In this document: positions 57,131 through 64,000 of the stretch, in pieces
Layout of the letters: each line of letters opens with the position of its first letter
Position numbering within the stretch: the first letter of the stretch is position 1
Program-made: the position numbers and the translations under genes
The notes under the pieces: model-generated
Told to the model about the DNA's origin: nothing
The model's database searches: none
The model's input: only the letters and a program-made list of their open reading frames with translations
Assembly: GCF_014069575.1 (NCBI RefSeq)
Contig: NZ_CP059675.1
Coordinates: 372,001-436,000 of the forward strand
Direction of reading: 5' to 3'
DNA: 64,000 nucleotides
Origin: Schaalia sp. JY-X169
Lineage (GTDB): Bacteria; Actinomycetota; Actinomycetes; Actinomycetales; Actinomycetaceae

Positions 57131-58191
57131 TCACTTCAAGAGGCAACGAACCGCAAGCCCGAAGCTCTTGTTGATGGAATAATTGATCGGGTAGACGTGG
57201 CTGGCGCCGAAGCTCAAATACTTGGCTGTGAACATTCCGCTGTCTTGAAAAGGAGCCCAGTAGTAGCCATAATCACCCTGGTAGCTGAAGCCGTTATTCC
57301 AGTAGCCACCACGCTGCCCGAGCCATGGGCTGTCTATTAGGCCGGTATCCGTGTACCACTTAGCGCTATTGACTGCGTTGTTAAGATTGGCAAATTGATT
57401 GACTGCGCCGGTATCTGCTGGTTCCCCATCGCCGCGCACCAGTTGTACAGGTAGCCAAATTGTCTGGTTGATTCACTAACTCCACCATCCGAATTGACTG
57501 AGGGGGTTTGTGGGATAGTTGTTGGGTTCGCGTCCGGCGGTATGTAGTATTTGGCTTCGGTGTAGGTTCTTATGCCGTCGTTATCGGGACCGTGCAGTCC
57601 GGTTATTCCGTCGCCAGTTGGGATGACATCCTCGTAGGTATTATCGCCAGCACCTGCATAAGCCAGGTTAGTTAGCATCCAACATTTGCCATCAGCTAGT
57701 TTTTGGATCCAGTAGGTGTGATTGTCTCTGGCGTCAACGGCAAGGGTCCTGGTGGTCGGACAATTGTCTGAGGTGACTAGTTGCATGGGTCCTCCAGACA
57801 TGAACGGACAATCCCCCTCCGTGATCTCGCCGTCGTGGGTAATGCTGAAGGACAGGTTAGCTTGGGTATTGGTAGCCGTAACACAGTACGCGGTGCCTCC
57901 CCCCTTGTAGCTCAAGGTGTTGTTTGGTGAGGACTTGATGTCGCCATCAATCTGACCCTCATTTGTTGGGTAAGAGCCAGACTTGGCATTGGTCAGTTCA
58001 ATCTGAGTTGAGGCATTCTTCAGGTCGCTCTTCAATGAGGCTATTTTGACTTGTCTTGTGATCCCGTTGTAGCTAACGGTCACTATTGCTACCAGGATTG
58101 CAATGATCACGATGACGATCAGAAGCTCAACGATTGTGAATCCTTGGCTTAGACCATTTGGTCTTGGTTTATGGGTTTGTTTTCTTTGCAT
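57131..58191 (-). pseudogene. Frameshifted type IV pilin-like protein with FISUMP-type domain
   Basis: N-terminal part (frame from 58191, about 256 aa to the shift): short leader, GFTIVELLIVIVIIAILVAI prepilin cleavage/methylation motif, then a pilin body and Cys-rich KLADGKCWMLTNLAYAG. The frame then continues into an unrelated tail. The other frame (57131-57439) carries the expected continuation: NNAVNSAKWYTDTGL, GYYWAPFQDSG and a GLAVRCLLK end, as in FISUMP-type surface domains. One additional G in the GGGG run (plus-strand CCCC 57424-57427) would join both parts into about 353 aa. It may be a pseudogene, slippage-controlled, or a sequencing error. No pilus assembly genes are nearby. Confidence 0.7.
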
Positions 58192-58472
58192 CACCTGCTT
58201 TCTCCTGTTTGCTTTTGTTATTTTTGTTTGACCCGGTTTCACCGGCTGACTGCTTGGGTGTAAGCGCAAGCACTTTTGCTACTGACTATGAAGCATTTGG
58301 TTTTTCTGTCAATAGGCTTTTGGTGAAGTTCCGGTCTCGTCATGGGGTCGACGTTGCAAAAACTACAACGACAGCTTCACAAACTGCCTCACTTGACTAG
58401 TTGCGCTGTGCGCAGCCATCATGGCCGCAGACAGCCACGGTTTGGGAGTCTCGGAGAGGTAGCGATGAGGCT
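58192..58472. other. Divergent intergenic region without gene
   Basis: About 280 bases between the divergent starts of the pilin-like gene and the excisionase-like gene. AT-richer than the surroundings; it presumably holds both promoters (a TTGACT lies near 58393). I could not assign a convincing complete promoter or operator. Confidence 0.3.
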
Positions 58473-59213
58473 ATGAACGATACAGCTCAGAGCACGATGA
58501 AGCTCACCGAAAGACAGCAAGAAGTCTTGAATTGGATCAAGGATGGATGTCCTGAAGGGGTCTACCTTCCAGAAGAGCTCGGGCATAAGACCACAGCACG
58601 GGCACTGCATAACCGTGGTCTGGTTCGAATATCTGGACAGGGTTCTACTTGGTCTGCTGCGCTGACAGAACGCGGCAAGGCTTGGCCAGAAGCGGCGGAT
58701 CACGACTTAATCAGATTGGAGCGTGAGCGCACAGCTGCGCGCGTGCAGGCCGAACAGCAAAGGCTTGCGGCAAAGGCCAAGGAGGACGCTGAACGGGCCG
58801 AGAAAGCGCAACAAAAGGCTCGTTCGGGCAGGACATTGCCTCGCGGTGGAGCTGATAAGCAATCTGCTGGGACGCGTCGACGAAAAGCAGTGGTCAAGTC
58901 AGTTCCGGAGCCCGAGTTTACAGTCGTTTCTCCAGCCGAGGCTCGCCGCCGTGGAGGAAAACCGCGAGGTGACCGCCTAACCGGAGGGACTGTCGATCCT
59001 TGGGACGAGAAGATCCTAATTACGGTAAAGGAAGCCGCTTGGATGCTCAGTCTGACGGAAGGAGCAATCCGCGAAGCTGTCAAAGACGGAGATCTTCAAC
59101 GGGTTTTCATTGGACGCGGCACCATGAACTATAGGGTCGTTTACGGTTCGCTGCTTGCTTGGGTTGATTCGATGCCTCGCGAGCCGGGCGTTTCAAAGCT
59201 GTGGTGGCGATGA
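58473..59213 (+). CDS. DNA-binding protein with C-terminal excisionase-like HTH
   Basis: A 246-aa protein. The N-terminal segment (MKLTERQQEVLNWIKDGCPE, then LHNRGLVRISGQGSTWSAAL) looks like a winged helix. A basic coiled region follows (about 85-130). The C-terminus contains a MerR/excisionase-type HTH (ITVKEAAWMLSLTEGAIREA, about 190-210, then VYGSLLAWVDSMP). Likely role: regulation or excision control of the element. Its stop overlaps the next gene (ATGA). Confidence 0.65.
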   Translation: MNDTAQSTMKLTERQQEVLNWIKDGCPEGVYLPEELGHKTTARALHNRGLVRISGQGSTWSAALTERGKAWPEAADHDLIRLERERTAARVQAEQQRLAAKAKEDAERAEKAQQKARSGRTLPRGGADKQSAGTRRRKAVVKSVPEPEFTVVSPAEARRRGGKPRGDRLTGGTVDPWDEKILITVKEAAWMLSLTEGAIREAVKDGDLQRVFIGRGTMNYRVVYGSLLAWVDSMPREPGVSKLWWR

Positions 59214-59587
59214 ACAAGCCAATTCGTGCCGAACACTGGGAACCACCAGACCCTCCCAAGCTACTGGTAAGTGCTCGGCGGGTTGCTAAAGAACTAGACA
59301 TCCAAATTTGGAAAGCCCAGCAGCTTTGCTACAGCCTGGGGAGGATTTACTACACGGATGGTGGCCACCATTATCGTGTGCCCTGGAAGTCCCTGCAGCG
59401 CTTCAAGTTCCTGATGGAAGACGTCGGAATGTCCTTCAGCGAAGCGCAAACAACCATGTACCGAGAAAGAAACAGTGGCGACGGCGAGTGGACACCATAC
59501 AACGCTCCGCCTATGCCGAAGACGTCGAACCCATGGGGTCTAACTGACCGGTCATGGGCTTACCATCAGAGGCACAAATGGCGCTAG
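59210..59587 (+). CDS. Small DNA-binding-like protein
   Basis: A 125-aa protein coupled by ATGA overlap to the preceding regulator. LLVSARRVAKELDIQIWKAQ followed by HHYRVPWKSLQRFKFLMEDV suggests a second excisionase-type HTH. The C-terminus is Pro/Trp-rich. Together with the previous gene it looks like an element control pair. Confidence 0.55.
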   Translation: MNKPIRAEHWEPPDPPKLLVSARRVAKELDIQIWKAQQLCYSLGRIYYTDGGHHYRVPWKSLQRFKFLMEDVGMSFSEAQTTMYRERNSGDGEWTPYNAPPMPKTSNPWGLTDRSWAYHQRHKWR

Positions 59588-59646
59588 AAGCAGTCAATGC
59601 GCCGAGTGCGATGCTTGAGCAAGCTTGAGCTGGGAAGGTGAATATT

Positions 59647-59799
59647 GTGGAGCCAGAACCCGATGAACGTCAGATGTTGGAGCACGACATCAAGGTGACT
59701 CGTGCTGAGCTCGTGGATGCGGTTGATGCCGTACGGAGTATCTCCGATGATCTAGCAATGCTTGAAGCAGCTTGGCGGCTCCGCTGGGAAACAGATTAA
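59647..59799 (+). CDS. Small acidic protein
   Basis: A 50-aa frame starting GTG with AAGGTGA upstream: MEPEPDERQMLEHDIKVTRA then a helix ELVDAVDAVRSISDDLAMLE. It follows the excisionase-like pair on the same strand. Acidic and helical; function unknown. Confidence 0.5.
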   Translation: MEPEPDERQMLEHDIKVTRAELVDAVDAVRSISDDLAMLEAAWRLRWETD

Positions 59800-59855
59800 C
59801 CCCCAGCTATTCGTCTAAACAAATGCTGACCTGCTCTTTTAGCCTCACTCTATGC

Positions 59856-59884
59856 TTCACGAAAATTGCCGTTCGTGCGATAAT
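59856..59884 (+). promoter_or_regulatory. Candidate promoter of the type I R-M operon
   Basis: TTCACG (59856-59861), 17-base spacer, GATAAT (59879-59884). It would give a leader of about 140 bases before the 20-aa leader frame and hsdM. Confidence 0.45.
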
Positions 59885-60032
59885 GGAACCTAGAAAGTAG
59901 CGTCAGGTTCGAGCCACAAGCTCCCGGTTACTGAGTAATCGCCTATGTGTCGGAGGTCGCCGGTACTGTAGACGGTAGAGCAATGAAGACAAGCACTAAC
60001 TTGCGCTGCCGCGCAAAGGAGAATATATCGCG

Positions 60033-60095
60033 ATGAGTCATACCGAGCGGGGAACGAACAAGGCGCAAGAAGCGCTGACGAGGGTGGTGGCGTGA
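60033..60095 (+). CDS. 20-aa leader peptide coupled to hsdM
   Basis: ATG with a strong AAAGGAGA ribosome site opens MSHTERGTNKAQEALTRVVA and stops with TGA that overlaps the hsdM GTG (GTGA at 60092). hsdM itself has only GAGGGTGG upstream, so this frame probably delivers ribosomes to it. It could also tune methylase level. Confidence 0.5.
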   Translation: MSHTERGTNKAQEALTRVVA

Positions 60096-62548
60096 CATTG
60101 GCACTCAAGAAATCTGATCTCTACAGTTCGCTTTGGAGTAGCGCCGATGAGCTCCGTGGCTCGATGGATGCCAGCCAATACAAGGATTATGTCCTTACAC
60201 TCCTCTTTGTTAAGTATGTGTCGGACAAGGCTAAGGCTGATCCATATTCTCTTATCGAGGTTCCCGAAGACGGCTCCTTCGACCATTTGATCTCTCTAAA
60301 AGGAAAACCAGATGTTGGCGAGAAGGTAAATGTCGCCATTAGTAAGCTCGCTGAAGCCAATGGACTCCAAGGCGTAATCAACAACGCGGACTTTGATGAC
60401 CCGACAAAACTCGGTTCAGGTCAAGATCTACAAGATACCGTGACGAACTTGATTGGCATCTTTCAAGACCTCGATTTCTCCCGTTCTGGCGCACAAGGCG
60501 ATGATCTCTTAGGTGATGCCTACGAATACCTGATGCGCCACTTCGCCACCCAGTCCGGTAAGAGCAAGGGACAGTTCTACACTCCTGCAGAAGTTTCGAG
60601 AGTAATGGCGCAGCTACTCAAGATTCCGGCAGGCACTCCGAAATCCACTACTGTTTACGATCCAACCTGCGGCTCTGGTTCATTACTGATCAAGGTGGCT
60701 GACGCAGCACCGAATGGTCTGTCCATCTACGGGCAAGAGAACGACAACGCGACCTGGGCGCTCGCTCGCATGAACATGATTCTCCACGGCAACGAGACCC
60801 ATGAGATCGCTCTAGGGAACACACTCTCTGATCCCAAGTTCCGAACAGGCGACAACCTCAAGACCTTTGACTACCTTGTCGCTAACCCGCCTTTCTCGGT
60901 CAAGACCTGGACCAACGGCGTCAAGAAGGATTACGGGCGATTCGACGGGTTTCCAACACCACCAGCTAAGAACGGTGACTACGCCTTCTTGCTCCACATG
61001 ATCAAGTCACTCAAGTCGACCGGACGTGGCGCTGTGATTCTGCCGCACGGAATCTTATTCAGGGGAAACGCTGAGGGACGAATCCGGAAGGAGCTTGTCA
61101 AGCGTGGTTATATCGAAGCGATCATAGGGTTGCCACCAAACCTTTTCTACGGCACCGGCATCCCTGCCTGCATCCTCGTGCTTGACAAGAAGAACGCCAA
61201 AGACCGCTCTGGCATATTCATGATCGATGCGTCGAAGGGTTTCGAAAAAGACGGCGACAAGAACCGTCTTCGCCCTCGCGACATGCACAAGATCGTCGAT
61301 GCTTACACAAAGCAGGCGAGCATCGATCACTACTCCCGGTTTGTGCCTCTCAGCGAGATCGAAGATCCGAAGAACGACTGCAACCTCAACATTCCGCGCT
61401 ACATAGATACATCTGAACCCGAAGATGTCCAAGACCTACGAGCTCACCTACAGGGTGGGATTCCCAATCGAGATCTCGACGCGCTAGACCTTTATTGGGA
61501 GGCCTTTCCGGGTCTTAGGGAAGAACTATTTTCACCGCTTAGGGACGGCTACTCGGAGCTCAGGGTTAGCAAGAGTGACATTGAGAAGACGCTAACAGAG
61601 TTCGAACCATACAAATCTGTTGTCGCTGGAACCACAGACCTCGTCAAAACGTGGTGGGACAGCAACAGGCACCTACTTGAAGGTATCTCGACGCAGACTC
61701 GACCGAATGAATTGATCGCTGAACTCAGTGAGTCACTACTTGAGCAGTTCCGATCCCACAGGCTTCTCGACGAGTACGCCGTCTACGAACAACTTATGAG
61801 TTACTGGAACACCACGATGCATGACGATGTCACGCTCATCGTCGGCGAGGGATGGAACGAAGCAGCCACACCTCGCGTTGCGCGAACATGGAAAGACAGG
61901 AGCAACAAGACTAAGTACGAGGATGCTGACCTTATCCTTGGCTCCGGAGCCAAGGCCAGACGATGGGTTATGGACCTCATTCCACCAACACTCCTGGTCA
62001 AGCGCTTCTTCAGCAACGAGCAAGACCGGGTTGATGAACTTCAATCGCGGGTAGAGGTGGTGTCTCAGCAGCTCGAGGAGTTCATCGAGGAAAACTCAAT
62101 CGAGGACGGACTCCTTTGGGAAGCAATTGTCGACGAGAAGATAACGAAGAAATCCATCCAAGACCGGCTGAAAGTGGCAAAGGCTGACGGTGCAGGACAA
62201 GACGAGATCACAGCGCTGAACACCGTTCTTCTGCTCTTTACAGATCAGGCGGCTACGAAGCGGAATCTCAAGACAGCACAAACAGAGCTCGACGAGCGCG
62301 TATTGGCCAAATATGGCCAGCTAACGACGGACGAGATCCAATCGTTGGTCATTGATGACAAGTGGTCGTATGCAGTCGAAACCGCAATTCAGTCCGAGAC
62401 AGCCGGGACGCTTCGACGGTTCACCGCGCGGTTAGAGCGACTTGCTACTCGGTACGAATCGACGCTCAACCAGCTTCGAGCTGATGTCGAGTCTCTAACC
62501 GGCAAAGTCTTGATGCATTTGGGCAGGATGGGATTCGACAATGAGTAA
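60092..62548 (+). CDS. hsdM: Type I restriction-modification methyltransferase HsdM
   Basis: An 818-aa N6-adenine methyltransferase subunit. N-terminal HsdM_N (SLWSSADELRGSMDASQYKD), methylase domain with GQFYTPAEVSRVMAQLLKIP (about 166), motif I VYDPTCGSGSLLIKVADAAP (about 190) and motif IV YLVANPPFSVKTW (about 265). A C-terminal part of about 300 residues (from about 490), longer than in short HsdM proteins, is helical and may contact HsdS/HsdR. It overlaps hsdS by 8 bases. Confidence 0.95.
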   Translation: MTLALKKSDLYSSLWSSADELRGSMDASQYKDYVLTLLFVKYVSDKAKADPYSLIEVPEDGSFDHLISLKGKPDVGEKVNVAISKLAEANGLQGVINNADFDDPTKLGSGQDLQDTVTNLIGIFQDLDFSRSGAQGDDLLGDAYEYLMRHFATQSGKSKGQFYTPAEVSRVMAQLLKIPAGTPKSTTVYDPTCGSGSLLIKVADAAPNGLSIYGQENDNATWALARMNMILHGNETHEIALGNTLSDPKFRTGDNLKTFDYLVANPPFSVKTWTNGVKKDYGRFDGFPTPPAKNGDYAFLLHMIKSLKSTGRGAVILPHGILFRGNAEGRIRKELVKRGYIEAIIGLPPNLFYGTGIPACILVLDKKNAKDRSGIFMIDASKGFEKDGDKNRLRPRDMHKIVDAYTKQASIDHYSRFVPLSEIEDPKNDCNLNIPRYIDTSEPEDVQDLRAHLQGGIPNRDLDALDLYWEAFPGLREELFSPLRDGYSELRVSKSDIEKTLTEFEPYKSVVAGTTDLVKTWWDSNRHLLEGISTQTRPNELIAELSESLLEQFRSHRLLDEYAVYEQLMSYWNTTMHDDVTLIVGEGWNEAATPRVARTWKDRSNKTKYEDADLILGSGAKARRWVMDLIPPTLLVKRFFSNEQDRVDELQSRVEVVSQQLEEFIEENSIEDGLLWEAIVDEKITKKSIQDRLKVAKADGAGQDEITALNTVLLLFTDQAATKRNLKTAQTELDERVLAKYGQLTTDEIQSLVIDDKWSYAVETAIQSETAGTLRRFTARLERLATRYESTLNQLRADVESLTGKVLMHLGRMGFDNE

Positions 62549-63722
62549 TAGCCGCTGGATCGAGACTACCCTAGGGGACTTAGCTACGGTCAGGCGCGGA
62601 GCGTCGCCTCGCCCGATCGCCTCGCCGAGATGGTTCGACGCCAGTAGTGAGGTTCGCTGGGTACGGATAGCTGACGTGAATCGGTCAGACGGAAGGTTGT
62701 TGACGTCAACTACGCAGGCGCTGTCTCCAGACGGAGTAGTGAGAAGCAGATACTTGGAGCCTGGCACTCTCATTATGAGTATCGCCGCAACCGTCGGAGT
62801 CCCGGTGATTACAGCTGTTCAGTCATGCATCCACGACGGGTTTGTAAGTCTCCAAAGGCTCCAGGCCGATCAGCAATTCTTGCTCTACCTACTGAAATCG
62901 TCTGAGCATTTGCTCCGAGAAGCAGGGCAGTCAGGCTCGCAGACCAATATCAACTCGGACATTGTGCGTGAGTTTGAAGTCCGGATACCTGCTTCCAAAG
63001 AAGAGCAGAAACGCATTGGAACGACTCTCTGGGAGACAGACGATCTTATCTCTAGCTTGGATGCGGTTCTCCGAAAGCAACGTGATATCAAGCAGGGTCT
63101 GATGCAGGAGTTGTTGTCCGGTAGAACGCGCTTGCCAGGTTTCGCAGGGGAGTGGGTTGATACCCAGCTGGGTAGTGTTCTGAAGTTTCAGGCTGGCTTT
63201 CCATTTGAATCAAGATATTTCGCAACGACGCCACGAGGAGTGCGCCTTGTCCGCAATAGAGATTTGCGCGCGGACGACTCGATCACTTTTTACGAGGGGC
63301 CATACTCTGCAGATTATGTCTTGCGAAGCGGCGACGTTCTGGTCGGTATGGATGGGGACTTTGAGCCGGTGATATGGCGTTCCGAAGGCGCATTACTAAA
63401 CCAACGAGTCGGTCGGCTCAGAGCCTCTTCTCAGGTTAGTTCAGCTTATCTTGCCTATGCACTCTGGTCCCCGTTGAAGGAGCTACAAGCTTCGACCGGA
63501 GCGACCACGGTAAAGCATCTTTCTCACAGCGATGTCGAGAAGATGACTCTTTCTCTTCCGGGTGTTGTTGAGCAGCAAGCTATCGCTGAGGTTTTGCTTG
63601 ATGCCGATAAGGAGATCTCGGCTCTGGAGCGTCAGCTTGAGTCTGCTCGTGCGATCAAAGAAGGCATGATGCAGGAGCTGTTGACGGGTCGGACTCGGCT
63701 GGTTCCGGAGGTGGCTTCATGA
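62541..63722 (+). CDS. hsdS: Type I restriction-modification specificity subunit HsdS
   Basis: A 393-aa DNA-recognition subunit with two target-recognition domains (about 1-150 and 205-345). Each is followed by the conserved helical spacer: IKQGLMQELLSGRTRLPGF (about 185) and IKEGMMQELLTGRTRLVPE (about 375). The nearly repeated spacers keep the two recognition domains apart. Only one hsdS gene is visible and there is no inverted copy, so no sign of specificity switching here. It overlaps hsdM and hsdR. Confidence 0.94.
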   Translation: MSNSRWIETTLGDLATVRRGASPRPIASPRWFDASSEVRWVRIADVNRSDGRLLTSTTQALSPDGVVRSRYLEPGTLIMSIAATVGVPVITAVQSCIHDGFVSLQRLQADQQFLLYLLKSSEHLLREAGQSGSQTNINSDIVREFEVRIPASKEEQKRIGTTLWETDDLISSLDAVLRKQRDIKQGLMQELLSGRTRLPGFAGEWVDTQLGSVLKFQAGFPFESRYFATTPRGVRLVRNRDLRADDSITFYEGPYSADYVLRSGDVLVGMDGDFEPVIWRSEGALLNQRVGRLRASSQVSSAYLAYALWSPLKELQASTGATTVKHLSHSDVEKMTLSLPGVVEQQAIAEVLLDADKEISALERQLESARAIKEGMMQELLTGRTRLVPEVAS

Positions 63723-64000
63723 GTGACGTCGGCCAGATTGAACGCAAGACTCAAAATCGCGCTGTCGACCTCTTTCGTGACCCGTCGCGCCTTGCTTATG
63801 ACTATGGCGGAAATCGGGAGGACTGGGACAACCGGAACATCGACGTCCCGGTCTTGGAACAGAACCTCAAGGCTCGTGGTTACGACGATGAACTGGTTCG
63901 CCGAGCCGTCAAGCAGCTAACAGCGGCTGCTTCTTTGGGTGCGGGACAGAACCTCTACGATGCCAACCGCAAGTTCTACGAGTTGCTTCGCTATGGCGTG
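63719..64000 (+). CDS. hsdR: Type I restriction enzyme HsdR, 5' part
   Basis: The first 94 codons of the restriction subunit, cut by the window end: SDVGQIERKTQNRAVDLFRD, then YDYGGNREDWDNRNIDVPVL. This is typical of the HsdR N-terminus, before the nuclease and helicase domains. Start ATG overlaps the hsdS stop (ATGA), completing an hsdMSR operon. Confidence 0.9.
   Translation, partial: MSDVGQIERKTQNRAVDLFRDPSRLAYDYGGNREDWDNRNIDVPVLEQNLKARGYDDELVRRAVKQLTAAASLGAGQNLYDANRKFYELLRYGV

Larger units (their letters stand above)
46451..64000. mobile_element. Element B, integrative conjugative/mobilisable-type element (partial)
   Basis: Starts at the distal att copy with a serine recombinase reading inward. 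It continues with antirestriction-like proteins, a replication-relaxation protein, a VirD4-like coupling ATPase, small membrane proteins, an MT-A70 methyltransferase, a pilin-like gene, excisionase-like regulators and a type I R-M operon. Neither a relaxase nor a second att copy is within the window, so the right boundary is unknown; the R-M operon may or may not belong to it. Confidence 0.6.

Overview
The window looks like a chromosomal segment of a mid-to-high-GC actinobacterium, most likely Actinomycetales/Actinomycetaceae. This rests on the frequent GTG/TTG starts, the gene order mfd - lipoprotein - eno - divIC/ftsB - DUF501 - ppx, the tRNA-Met next to rpmG, and the glycolytic gene cluster. 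The family-level placement is inference; no rRNA gene is present.

Bases 1-27,560 are ordinary core genome. They hold a PTS sugar permease (EIIBCA), tRNA-Thr and tRNA-Met, rpmG, murB, icd, a fused double-domain phosphofructokinase translationally coupled to pgi, mdh, a 0.9 kb repeat-rich intergenic region, a SorC-type regulator, glyA-folD, a CDF cation exporter, exonuclease III, a YihY membrane protein, a 2H phosphoesterase, pth, mfd, a SurA-like lipoprotein, eno, a septum-formation initiator, DUF501 and ppx. Several central-carbon genes (PTS, pfk, pgi, eno, icd, mdh) and a sugar-phosphate-type regulator lie within 25 kb.

At 27,560 there is a tRNA with UAA anticodon whose 3' part (35 bp) is repeated exactly at 46,451-46,485. 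The 18.9 kb between the two copies is a genomic island (island A). It carries a large restriction/defence locus: SNF2-type helicase, DUF4391 protein, two tandem type III DNA methyltransferases, a broken AlbA_2-type gene and a type III Res subunit. An MFS exporter, a YccF protein, a helicase-HNH nuclease coupled to an unknown basic protein, and two orphan proteins follow. The first methyltransferase contains a 64-bp tetranucleotide tract, (CAGT)6(CAGA)10, near its 3' end. This is the hallmark of a phase-variable methyltransferase. One shifted frame stops exactly on the start codon of the second methyltransferase gene.

From 46.4 kb to the right edge is a second mobile element (element B). It begins with a serine recombinase whose 3' end reads through the distal att copy. 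It continues with a set of ArdA-like antirestriction proteins, a replication-relaxation protein, a VirD4/TraG-like coupling ATPase, an MT-A70 methyltransferase, small membrane proteins, a frameshifted type IV pilin-like gene, excisionase-like regulators and a type I restriction-modification operon (hsdM-hsdS-hsdR) cut by the window end. The right end of element B is not visible. The tRNA locus therefore appears to have accreted successive elements, placing R-M systems next to the antirestriction genes of a conjugative-type element.

The most interesting signals are the phase-variable tandem methyltransferase locus, the att/recombinase architecture, the ArdA-like array, a long palindromic repeat present once in the core and once in the island, and an unusual class-I-sized tRNA with UAA anticodon.
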